Position numbers and translations under genes: made by a program. A stretch of 64,000 nucleotides of DNA from JBDGYW01 sp964580055 (GTDB lineage Bacteria; Gemmatimonadota; Gemmatimonadetes; Gemmatimonadales; GWC2-71-9): assembly GCA_964580055.1 (NCBI GenBank), contig CAZOJI010000014.1, forward strand, positions 1 to 64,000. The letters run 5' to 3'. Positions 43,078 through 54,043 of this stretch are shown here, piece by piece. A model generated the notes under the pieces. The model saw only the letters and a list, made by a program, of their open reading frames with translations. It had not been told where the DNA came from and ran no database searches. Each line of letters starts with the position of its first letter. Position 1 is the first letter of the stretch.

Positions 43078-44777
43078 TTGCTCGGTTCACCCTCGTCCGG
43101 AATCGTGAGCGGGAATGATATTTGAAACTTCGTACCTCTTGCTTCTTCTGTATCGACCATGATGTCGCCCCCATGAGAGCTAACAATCCCATGAACGACC
43201 GCCAGCCCCAATCCAGTTCCCTCATGTACGTCCTTGGTAGTGAAGAACGGTAGGAAGATCTGGCTCTTGGTATCCTCGCTCATCCCAGTGCCTGTATCCT
43301 CGACGCTCAGAAAGACCGCCTCTTCCGTTGCTCGAGTTGCCACTGTCAAACGCCCTCCATCCTGCATCGCCTGGATTGCGTTGACCACCAGGTTGACCAG
43401 TACCTGGTTCATCTGACCGCTATCCACAGTGATCCTGGGAAGATTGTCACCCAGATCGAGATCGAGCTCGATTCCCGCCTTTGCACACCGCGCCTCGAAA
43501 TAGTAGATCCCCTCCTTGACGAGGTCGTTCAGGTTTACCGGCGATTTCTTGGGTGGGAGCTGGCGCGAGAAGGTCATCAGCTTCCTGATTATTTCTCTCG
43601 CATGGAGCGAGGCCGTTTCGATGTTGCTCAGGTCTTTCCCGGCCTGTGCAGGCAGATCCGGAGTCTTCTTTGCCAACTGTGCAAAACCAAGAATGTTGCC
43701 CAGCGGCTCGTTCAACTCGTGAGCCACGCCGGCCGCGAGCTGGCCGATGGTGGCAAGCCTATCGGCGTGTCTGAGCTGTTCCTGCAGTAATGCCCTCTCC
43801 TCGTCGGTTTTGGTGCGATGGTAGAAGATGGCCACTTCCCTCGACACGCTGTCGATTAGACTGCGCTCTTCGGTCAAGAACGGCCCCTCGTCCATGGTCA
43901 GCTTCTTTTCGAGATAAACGACCTCCACGAAGCCGACCTTCCTGTTGTCCAATACGATATCAGATACCTGCCGGTAGGGCGTTTCTCGAAAGCCCTCGGT
44001 TGCATAGGACCGTCCCTCGAGGACGATACGGGCGCAAGTGACCTCCGGGTATAGCCAGGCGGGAGGAAGCATCTCTACAATGCCTTGCAGGATCTCGTCG
44101 ACGGACGCTCCCGGCTGAGCAATCACTCGTGCGATACCGTACAGGCAAGTGAGTTCTTTGATTCTCTCCCTGAGCTCGATCTGGGCGTACTGATGGGTTA
44201 GTGCGACCCCGAGTATCTCGGAGACGTCCTCGTATAAGCCGAGATCGTGAATAGAGAAGAACCCTCTACTTCTGCTCTTGAGGTGCAAAAGTCCGATACA
44301 CTCGCCTTCGATACGGATGGCAACAAGCACTAGGCTCTTGTAGTGACCGGGAAGATGTAAAGCTCGAAGAGACCCGGGTCGGCTCTCATTCTTATCGAGA
44401 ATCGTCGCAGCCGAAGCGTCGTCGCACCAGAAGCTTCCTCGTTCAGTGACGAAGGGCTGCAACCCATCCAGGTACCCGTTGATCACGTTGCAACACAGCT
44501 TCTCCATGCTCAGTTCACCGCTGTCATACGGAGGGGGAGTTATTTCCTCACCCAACGGGCACGGCACGAGTATGAATCCGAACGGCATCTTCTTGGAGCC
44601 GGTGAGCGAGCATCGGAAGTGTTTTGACGGATCGTCCTTCACCCACAACTCGACGGCGTCGGCGCCAGAGAAAGCCATGATCTTCTCCGACACCACAGGG
44701 AGGAAATCCTTGCTCAAGAGTCCCTTGGTGGCGTAACTGAGAAGCTCGTGGGAAAGACTACGAAATCGTTCAAACAT
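43074..44777 (-). CDS. Soluble sensor histidine kinase, partner of the NtrC-type regulator
   Basis: The product is 567 aa without transmembrane segments. An N-terminal GAF-like part (~20-195) is followed by a second sensor segment (~208-325) with KELTCLYGIARVI, YPEVTCARIVLEG and GPFLTEERSLIDSVS. That segment is homologous to residues 18-140 of the ATP-grasp/nucleotidyltransferase fusion at 29756. HisKA has the acceptor His in AAGVAHELNEPLGN, and the ATPase has NLVVNAIQAMQDGG, DTGTGM and GTGLGLAVVHGIV. Its stop overlaps the regulator start (ATGA). A cytoplasmic signal such as an aromatic CoA ester or redox state is likely, by inference. Confidence 0.92.
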   Translation of the reverse strand: MFERFRSLSHELLSYATKGLLSKDFLPVVSEKIMAFSGADAVELWVKDDPSKHFRCSLTGSKKMPFGFILVPCPLGEEITPPPYDSGELSMEKLCCNVINGYLDGLQPFVTERGSFWCDDASAATILDKNESRPGSLRALHLPGHYKSLVLVAIRIEGECIGLLHLKSRSRGFFSIHDLGLYEDVSEILGVALTHQYAQIELRERIKELTCLYGIARVIAQPGASVDEILQGIVEMLPPAWLYPEVTCARIVLEGRSYATEGFRETPYRQVSDIVLDNRKVGFVEVVYLEKKLTMDEGPFLTEERSLIDSVSREVAIFYHRTKTDEERALLQEQLRHADRLATIGQLAAGVAHELNEPLGNILGFAQLAKKTPDLPAQAGKDLSNIETASLHAREIIRKLMTFSRQLPPKKSPVNLNDLVKEGIYYFEARCAKAGIELDLDLGDNLPRITVDSGQMNQVLVNLVVNAIQAMQDGGRLTVATRATEEAVFLSVEDTGTGMSEDTKSQIFLPFFTTKDVHEGTGLGLAVVHGIVSSHGGDIMVDTEEARGTKFQISFPLTIPDEGEPSK

Positions 44778-44840
44778 CGATCAACTGAATATTAGATATC
44801 ATCGACCGACAGGCACCGTGCAAAGCCCGAGCATAATCAC

Positions 44841-45701
44841 TCAAAGTAACTCTCTAGTCGCGTTTTCCAGGTCTTCGAGGTCAAAACGCACCAATGCCAA
44901 CTCAGGTCCATCATGTGCCGCGGAAAACGCATGAGTTCGGCCGATACGATCACGCCACGTTCCCGTAAGTCTCGCGGACTCGTGAACGTGTCCATGGAGT
45001 GTCACCAGAGGTTGGCGGGTCTCAATGAAACGTTGCATGGCGATGCTGCCCACATGTACATCCAACGGTACGTGGTCGACCATTTTGCCGTCCAGGGAGG
45101 CGCGGTCGAGCCTGGTCTTGTAAGGGGGCGAATGGAACAAGAACACTGCATTGTGCAGGTGCGCGTCGCGCGCCAGGCTGTCGAGATCATTCTGGATGGT
45201 AGACCATTGCAGTATGTGCTCGGGCACGGCGACGGAGAGAACCCCATCCTCAGGATGAACGCACCCGGGATCCACAAACCTGGAGACGTCGTAACGCTCC
45301 CAATCTTTGAGCGAGAACGGCGTCGGCGGAACGTATGAGTATCCGTACACCGAGTAATCACCGAACTGTTTGCGGGAATTGTGCACGTACTCCCAAACAT
45401 GACGAGAAGCAGCATCGAGGACCGCGGCTTCTTCAGATCTGGGATCGTCATTCCCTAGAACCATGAAGACCCTGGGGTACGCATGCCCTAGCTGCTGTCG
45501 CAGTGTCGTGAGCCGCGGGACCAGAAACTCCGTGATGAAATCTTGGTGTTTGTTCGCAGTCCTCAACGAACTGAAACCGGGTGGAAGCAGATCGCCACCC
45601 AAAAAGACCGCAGACGGGCGTTCGTCGGAGATCACATCGAACAACTTGCCAAAGCGATCCGTGTGTCCGTGCAGATCCGATATGAAGAGGCAGGCCTTCA
45701 A
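44841..45701 (-). CDS. Calcineurin-like metallophosphoesterase
   Basis: The product is 286 aa. The motif order is classical: ISDLHGH (D-x-H) at the N-terminus, FLGGDLLPPG (GD-x), VLGNDDPRSEE (GN-D/H), LFHSPPY and LHGHVHES (GHxH). It is a dinuclear-metal phosphoesterase whose substrate (phosphoprotein, nucleotide or phospholipid) cannot be told. The start is TTG at 45701, needed to include the first metal motif; no strong ribosome-binding site is seen. It lies 63 nt upstream of the kinase gene in the same direction, so it may belong to the same transcript. Confidence 0.85.
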   Translation of the reverse strand: MKACLFISDLHGHTDRFGKLFDVISDERPSAVFLGGDLLPPGFSSLRTANKHQDFITEFLVPRLTTLRQQLGHAYPRVFMVLGNDDPRSEEAAVLDAASRHVWEYVHNSRKQFGDYSVYGYSYVPPTPFSLKDWERYDVSRFVDPGCVHPEDGVLSVAVPEHILQWSTIQNDLDSLARDAHLHNAVFLFHSPPYKTRLDRASLDGKMVDHVPLDVHVGSIAMQRFIETRQPLVTLHGHVHESARLTGTWRDRIGRTHAFSAAHDGPELALVRFDLEDLENATRELL

Positions 45702-45796
45702 TACTGGTGCTTTCTGTTCGGCGAATAGGGCCCTTGCTTGAAGAATGCTAGCGTTTCACACTAGGGCCCGCAACGCGAGCCAAGGCACGGGTGTGA

Positions 45797-45912
45797 ATGA
45801 TGGAGCTTGTCATGAACGACTTCAAAGTCGTGAGCGGTGGTCGAGGTCGAAGACAGAGGCGTGCCGGGTCCGGCTCTCGAAGACAAGAGAACGATCGTCA
45901 GAAAGCAGGATT
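45797..45912 (+). pseudogene. Vestige of a bamF-like gene (3' end)
   Basis: At 45878-45908 the sequence repeats the 3' end of bamF (28298-28328): 31 nt with one mismatch. In the matching frame it reads VPGPALEDKRTIVRKQ, against VPDPLPEDKRTIVRKQ at the bamF C-terminus. About 70 nt upstream, TCATGAACGACTTCA also recurs (27868 in bamF), as if the middle were deleted. Open frames here are in other registers and are not genes. The rest of 45702-46194 holds nothing else I recognise. Confidence 0.65.
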
Positions 45913-46194
45913 CAAGGCAAAGCCGCTCCGCCCCCCCTCCCCCCTGGACGCGTACATCGTGGGACCCTATACTATGCGGCGGTGAAAGGGATTCCTACGC
46001 CTAACGGCGTCAGGACGAGGCGCCCCCCCTGGTACGTGACGGCACACGAACAAAGATGCGAAGACTACGCCGTCACTATTCGGGACAGCAGAAACTCTCT
46101 GAAGTAGATTCGGGTTTCCTCCGGCAAGTTCCTGACGTGGATCCGAGTTGGGTCGTAAGGAATCGTTTCGTTCCTCGAACGCGTGGAGTGAACC

Positions 46195-49026
<2,832 letters not shown>

Positions 49027-49053
49027 TTCAGGGAGGTAGCAGCGGGGCCTGAC

Positions 49054-49824
49054 TCATTTACTCGTAGCCACGTGGCGCCACAAGAACTCGGCCCGGTCCA
49101 GTCTGCGCTCGATCTCCTCCACATAGCGGAGGTAGTGCGGACTGGATCTGCTCGGGTTCCAGCTCGAAGGACGCGGTAAGCTCGCGGCAAGCAAGGCGGC
49201 TTCGTGTTCGGTCAGAGCCGAAGCCGCCTTGTCGAAGTAATACCCGGATGCTGCTCCGACTCCGTAGACGCCAACGCCGAACTCGGCCACGTTGAGGTAG
49301 ATCTCCAATATTCTCTGCTTCGTGAGCGAGTTTTCGAGCCGGCGGGTCAGCAGAACCTCCTTCAGCTTGCGAAGAGGGTTCCGCGAGGGAGACAGCCACA
49401 GGTTCTTCGCCGTCTGCTGAGTTATGGTGGAGGCACCGCGCGGCGCCTCCAGTTCCAAGACAGCCTCCCGCACCGCCGCTCCGATCTCCGATTTAGAAAA
49501 ACCGGAGTGCGAGAAGAACTCGATGTCTTCCGCCACCACGGCAGCGCGCTTCATGTGCAGCGAAATCTGCTCGTATGCTACCCAGTGCCAGCGCAGCGAT
49601 GGCAGCGTCGAGTCGCTCTCCAACCGCCGTTTGTACCGTTCGATGAAAGCTGTTGTCCGCGGGTTCGTCGATGCGAGAGGTCCCGCGTTCGGGAGCGTGA
49701 GCCACGACACGCAGAGCCATACTATCACGATTCCTGCCAGACACGCTGCAACCACACCCAAGCGCATCAACAGGCGGCGCCAATTGATGCGCGGTACCTC
49801 GAGCCCGCGTTCGTACGACTTCAC
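49054..49824 (-). CDS. mtgA: Monofunctional peptidoglycan glycosyltransferase
   Basis: The product is 256 aa: one N-terminal transmembrane helix (~residues 20-45) then a GT51 domain. Motifs are VVAEDIEFFSHSGF (catalytic Glu in the E-D-x-x-F-x-x-H pattern), GASTITQQTAKNLWLS, RKLKEVLLTRRLE and KQRILEIYLNVAEFG. It polymerises lipid II glycan chains on the periplasmic face. No transpeptidase domain follows, hence MtgA. It converges on the M14 gene with 27 nt between stops. Presence of MtgA supports a diderm envelope. Confidence 0.93.
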   Translation of the reverse strand: MKSYERGLEVPRINWRRLLMRLGVVAACLAGIVIVWLCVSWLTLPNAGPLASTNPRTTAFIERYKRRLESDSTLPSLRWHWVAYEQISLHMKRAAVVAEDIEFFSHSGFSKSEIGAAVREAVLELEAPRGASTITQQTAKNLWLSPSRNPLRKLKEVLLTRRLENSLTKQRILEIYLNVAEFGVGVYGVGAASGYYFDKAASALTEHEAALLAASLPRPSSWNPSRSSPHYLRYVEEIERRLDRAEFLWRHVATSK

Positions 49825-50162
49825 AGTCTCAGAAGCTTGCGAGACCTCGAATGCAGCGCAAGAGTGTACAGTGGCTTGAAAGGTCGGCCGGCTCAGTTAC
49901 CCTTAGCACAGGCGCAACTCAGACGCAGCTGTCGTTGAGAGTCTCGGCCGGTTGCTCCCGCGGCAACTGCCGGCTCTTGCTCGACTCTTGGGCATGAAGG
50001 GATTGTCATGAAGTGCCGGGGAGCGAACCGTTCCTCCAAAACAATGCCACAAAGGAACCAGCACCCGGAGCAAGGTTGCACAGAAAGGTGGGTATTCACA
50101 ACATTCCTGCTGCCCGTGCTCGCTCTAATCAACACCCGAAAGTTGCCGACAAGGAGCTGGCC
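49825..50162. other. Divergent spacer between mtgA and aldo/keto reductase
   Basis: No gene supported. An imperfect hairpin, GCCGGTTGC with GCAACTGCCGGC, lies near 49947-49974. A 5' in-frame extension of the reductase reading frame starts at 50013 but reads as unlikely protein and precedes a well-placed start. Confidence 0.5.
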
Positions 50163-51251
50163 ATGAGCCAGAATTCCCGCAAGAACCAAGAGTCAAGCTC
50201 GACTACACGCAGAAGATTTCTAACACACGCTGCTGCAGCCGGTGCCGGAGGCGTATTGGCAAATCTGCTCGACGGCAGGCAGGAGAACCTTCATGCGGCG
50301 GCGTCTTCGCCAGCCCTCCCCAGCACAGCACACATACCCACCCGGCCGTTGGGCAGGAGCGGTGCGGCAGTCAGCATCGTTGGCTTCGGAGCGGGGAGCC
50401 GCTTCTACACCTCGACGCCGGACGACGAGGCTGGAGCCGATCTGATCCGAGACGCCGTGGATCGAGGGGTTTCGTTGGTGGAGACCGGATCCAACTACGG
50501 TGGACCGGAGGGGATCTCCGAGAGGCGGATCGGTCTGGCGATGACCACTCACCGGGAGAAGGCCTTCCTGGAAACGAAAGTCGATGAACGAGATTACGAC
50601 GGAGCCATGCGCGAGATGGAGCGTAGCATGCGGCGGATGAACACCGATTACTTGGACCTGGTGCTCCATCACTTCCTACGCAGTACCGACGAGGTCGTCG
50701 AGGTTGCCGGCCCCAACGGCGCGGAGAAGGCCGTCAGGGATATGATGGACGAAGCAGTCGTCCGCTGCAGGGGCGTCTCCACCCATACTCCCGAGGTGGC
50801 CCTGGCAAGCCTCGAGCGCCTGGATCCCGAAGCCATTCAGCTCCCAATCAATGCCGTACGGGTGCCGGATTTCGAACCCGAGGTCATCCCGGCTGCCCGC
50901 GATTCGGGCGTGTCGATCATCGCGATGAAGACGTGCGGAAACGGGTTCTTTTTCCCGGCCAACGCGACAGAACCCGACCGAATCGAAGAATACGGTCCGC
51001 CGCCGGGCGCGTGGGATCGCTGGGATCTGCCGACATGGACCGATTACATACAATACGCCCTGTCGCTCCCAATAACCACAGCCACGATCGGCATTGATTC
51101 GTATTTCACGCTAGACGGCGTGACCGCCGCGGCACTGTTGTTCGAGCCACTATCACGTGAACGGATGGCCTCGATCCACGAGAGAGCACAGATCTTCTCG
51201 GGAACGGGCTACTGGATTCCGAGGGAAAGCCGCCGCTCGGGGGAGGAGTAG
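50163..51251 (+). CDS. Tat-exported aldo/keto reductase
   Basis: The product is 362 aa. The N-terminus has the twin-arginine motif TTRRRFLTH followed by an Ala/Gly-rich stretch, so export by Tat is likely. The AKR barrel is seen in RPLGRSGAAVSIVGFGAGS, VETGSNYGGPEGISERRIG, LETKVDERDYDGAMREMERSM, YLDLVLHH and STHTPEVALASL. ATG 50163 has AAGGAG upstream; the longer frame from 50013 is rejected. Its substrate is unknown. The C-terminal part ends without the usual cysteine cluster of the ferredoxin-containing AKR subgroup. Confidence 0.88.
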   Translation: MSQNSRKNQESSSTTRRRFLTHAAAAGAGGVLANLLDGRQENLHAAASSPALPSTAHIPTRPLGRSGAAVSIVGFGAGSRFYTSTPDDEAGADLIRDAVDRGVSLVETGSNYGGPEGISERRIGLAMTTHREKAFLETKVDERDYDGAMREMERSMRRMNTDYLDLVLHHFLRSTDEVVEVAGPNGAEKAVRDMMDEAVVRCRGVSTHTPEVALASLERLDPEAIQLPINAVRVPDFEPEVIPAARDSGVSIIAMKTCGNGFFFPANATEPDRIEEYGPPPGAWDRWDLPTWTDYIQYALSLPITTATIGIDSYFTLDGVTAAALLFEPLSRERMASIHERAQIFSGTGYWIPRESRRSGEE

Positions 51252-51396
51252 GACTATGTGGCACGGCTCACCAGCTCTAGTCGTGGGGCTCTCCGTGAAA
51301 GAGATCTTGGATCGGCCACTGCGGGCTCCGAGAAACTGCGCTCCACCGGCCCGGGATCTCGTCGAATCACTCTTATGCCCGAAGTCGAGCGGTTCA

Positions 51397-53247
51397 GTGA
51401 AGTGGAGAAGACGGATCAGGCTCATTGTGAACCGAATCCTTGCGGCACTCGTCCTGCCGGCAATCTCGTTGACCGGATGCGGCGACGCGGGCACTTCCAC
51501 CTCCATCCAGGATCTCGTGGACGCTGCCAGGGCGGAGGTCACCGTCGCAAACATGGAGCATGAGCTGGACTCCATAGTTCAGTACGACAGACTCTCTGGA
51601 AGCCCGGGCGAATTCGCCGCCGTGGAGTACCTGAGGCGGACCCTGGAGGACGAGGGCATTCAGGTTTCGGTCGATACGTTCCCGGCGTACATCAGCGATC
51701 CGGTCTCGGCCACCCTCGACGTGCCCGGAACCGATTTCGCTCCGCAAGCCATTACCATCTCCGGGTCGGGCACGGCCAGCAATCTCAGAGGCCAGGCGGT
51801 GGACCTGGGAACGCTGTCGGACCTGCCACCCATACTCACCGAGACGGGCGAGCGGCTGATCCTCGATCAGCAGGGCCCTGTCGGCTCCAAAGATCTGCGG
51901 TCCGTTCCAGATCTCACCGGCAAGATCGCCGTGGTCACCGGCCAACCGCGGCCTGTCCCCGTTACCCAGTTGGAGAGGATGGGTGCCGCGGCCGTGGTTT
52001 TCGTCAATCCGGAAGAACGCCTGAACGATCTCACGACTACCACCGTATGGGGCGAGCCGTCGCTCGTGAACTACCACCGGATTCCCACACTCCCCGTTGC
52101 CGAGATCAAACACAGCGACGGAGAGCAGCTTCGCGCCATGATGGGCAGGGGACCGGTACGGCTGCGGTTGAGCACGAGAACCGAGACCGGATGGAAGGAG
52201 TTGAGGCTGCTGACCGCGACCATCCCCGGTCCAACAGAAGATGCTCCCTTCGTACTTGCAGGCGGGCATCTGGACGCTTGGTATCACGGGGGCACCGACA
52301 ACGGCGGCGCCAACGTGGCCATGCTCGAGATCGCGCGAGCCTTTTACCGAAACCGCGACAAACTCGAGCGAGGTCTATTGGTAGCCTGGTGGCCCGGTCA
52401 CAGCAATGGTCGCTACGCCGGCTCCACCTGGTTCGTGGACAACCACTACGACGAACTCCGCCGCAGGGCCGTGGCGCACGTCAATTTCGAGGGGTTGGGC
52501 CAGATCGATGCGAAGCGGTTCAGCGCCAATGCGACCGCCTCGCTCAACGATATGGTTCAGGAGTTGTTCCGGCAGGAGACGGGCGACACGGTGCGCGTGA
52601 CTCCTCCGGGCCGCAACTCGGACCAGTCCTTCAATGGTGTTGGTCTTCCACTGCTACAGATCAACCATTATCGGCTGCCCGAAGACGGAGGCTACTGGTG
52701 GTGGCACACTCCGGATGACACCAGAGACAAGGTGAGCGCGGAGGTTTTGAAGGTGGACGCAGACCTGTATGTCGAAGCGATTGGGCGACTCCTGGCGGAG
52801 CCCGTTCTCCCGCTCGATCTCTCCGCCACTGTCGAGCGCCTGGGCTCCCTCCTCAGGGAACGACAAGAGACCGCAGGCGGTAACCTGGACCTCAGTAGCG
52901 CCATCACTCGACAAGAGGAGCTATTAGGAGCGGTTCGCAGGTTGCAGGCAAATCTGGAGACAATGGGGACCGGTGCGGATTTGGATTTGCGCCTGGTTGC
53001 GGTACTCCGCCCCCTGCACCGTGTCCTCTATACCCTGCTGGGTCCCTACCATCCCGATCCGGCAGTTGACGAGGGCTCCCTTCCGGGACTCAACCCGGTG
53101 GAGATGCTGGCAGCCAACGACCCCACCACGGACCGTCACAAGTTCGCACTCACAACGCTGCGTAGAGAACTGCCGCGGATACTCGAGGCTATCGACACGG
53201 CCAAGGAACGGGCGCGCTGGTTGTTGGATCGGGTGGCCGGGAGGTAG
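51397..53247 (+). CDS. M28-family peptidase-like lipoprotein with altered catalytic pair
   Basis: The product is about 616 aa. From GTG 51397 it has a lipoprotein signal: Arg-rich start, hydrophobic core, lipobox LTGC at residues ~25-28. A PA-type insert lies before the peptidase domain. The M28 core has AGGHLDAWYHGGTDNGGANVAMLE (Zn His and Asp). Where aminopeptidases have the Glu-Glu pair, this protein has WPGHSNGRYAGST, and the third site reads NFEGLGQ. Several secreted M28 relatives share the GHSNGRYAGS form, so it may use a different metal set. A stronger ribosome-binding site precedes an ATG at 51256, but that start would bury the signal peptide. Confidence 0.83.
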   Translation: MKWRRRIRLIVNRILAALVLPAISLTGCGDAGTSTSIQDLVDAARAEVTVANMEHELDSIVQYDRLSGSPGEFAAVEYLRRTLEDEGIQVSVDTFPAYISDPVSATLDVPGTDFAPQAITISGSGTASNLRGQAVDLGTLSDLPPILTETGERLILDQQGPVGSKDLRSVPDLTGKIAVVTGQPRPVPVTQLERMGAAAVVFVNPEERLNDLTTTTVWGEPSLVNYHRIPTLPVAEIKHSDGEQLRAMMGRGPVRLRLSTRTETGWKELRLLTATIPGPTEDAPFVLAGGHLDAWYHGGTDNGGANVAMLEIARAFYRNRDKLERGLLVAWWPGHSNGRYAGSTWFVDNHYDELRRRAVAHVNFEGLGQIDAKRFSANATASLNDMVQELFRQETGDTVRVTPPGRNSDQSFNGVGLPLLQINHYRLPEDGGYWWWHTPDDTRDKVSAEVLKVDADLYVEAIGRLLAEPVLPLDLSATVERLGSLLRERQETAGGNLDLSSAITRQEELLGAVRRLQANLETMGTGADLDLRLVAVLRPLHRVLYTLLGPYHPDPAVDEGSLPGLNPVEMLAANDPTTDRHKFALTTLRRELPRILEAIDTAKERARWLLDRVAGR

Positions 53248-53285
53248 GCTCAGACTGCCCGTGTTTCTGCTCGCGCTCAGGGGCC

Positions 53286-53302
53286 GACGGGTCTTCCCGT
53301 TT
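53286..53302 (+). terminator. Weak terminator-like hairpin
   Basis: ACGGG-TCTT-CCCGT followed by TT, 40 nt after the M28 stop. Short stem and T-tract, so only a weak candidate. Confidence 0.3.
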
Positions 53303-53458
53303 CCCGTATCACCCTAAGCTCTTCTAGAGACGCACGCGCGGAACTCGACTAGCTACGGAAGCTCCGTCTCCCACTTGCCATCATCGCCGCACGCGACGCC
53401 GAGATTGCTCCAGCGCCTGAATGCCTCAGTGATGGCAAGGTTGCACGGCCTGGCGGCT

Positions 53459-54043
53459 TCAGCCTCCGCTTTCGGCCAACCAGTCGTCGTAGGCGAGGGA
53501 GCCTTTTTGACTCACGTCGCCGCGCCCACCCAGGGAGACCGTATTCCCGTCGCTATCGATCACGATCAGCGTAGGAATGAACTGCACATTGTAGCGAATC
53601 GACAGGGCCTCAACTTTCGCACTGCCAAATGGCAGCGCCAGCCAAGGCATGTCGTATTCCCTCATGTGTGCGAACATGTCTTCCTCGCTATTGTCCAAGC
53701 TTACCAGCACGACCTCGAAAGACTTTCCAGCCTGCAGGAGATCTTCGTAGACCTCGATCAACAAGGGAGTAAATGCCGCACAAGACTGGCACCATTGCGC
53801 CCCGAAATAGATGGCTATGATCGAAGTGTTTTCGATCGTCTCCACTCCCACCTCGCTCCCGTCCGTTTTGAACAGGACCTGGCCGAACAACTCTGCGGGG
53901 GGGACCGGCGGGGCAGGTTCGAAAGGAGCAACCCCGTTTTCACCTCCGCTGCAAGAAGAGACCAGACAGGAGCAGACTCCCGCAACGATGATCCTACCTA
54001 GCAGTGAAAACCGCACCTTTCCCGCAGCTCTCCTATCGCACAT
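53459..54043 (-). CDS. Thioredoxin-like lipoprotein (TlpA/nucleoredoxin type)
   Basis: The product is 194 aa. It has a signal with lipobox VSSC (about residue 31 from the ATG). The thioredoxin-fold segment has IAIYFGAQWCQSCAAFTPLL (redox pair CQSC), VVLVSLDNSEEDM, MPWLALPF and VQFIPTLIVIDSDG, the TlpA/nucleoredoxin order. It is a probable periplasmic disulfide reductase anchored by lipid. The ATG at 54043 overlaps the next gene's end by 11 nt; a GTG at 54016 would give a shorter, neater signal peptide and is equally possible. Confidence 0.85.
   Translation of the reverse strand: MCDRRAAGKVRFSLLGRIIVAGVCSCLVSSCSGGENGVAPFEPAPPVPPAELFGQVLFKTDGSEVGVETIENTSIIAIYFGAQWCQSCAAFTPLLIEVYEDLLQAGKSFEVVLVSLDNSEEDMFAHMREYDMPWLALPFGSAKVEALSIRYNVQFIPTLIVIDSDGNTVSLGGRGDVSQKGSLAYDDWLAESGG

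Noticed and set aside
45745..46107. Plus-strand 120-codon frame upstream of the M14 gene
   Set aside because: Runs through the bamF vestige in the wrong register; no support as a gene.
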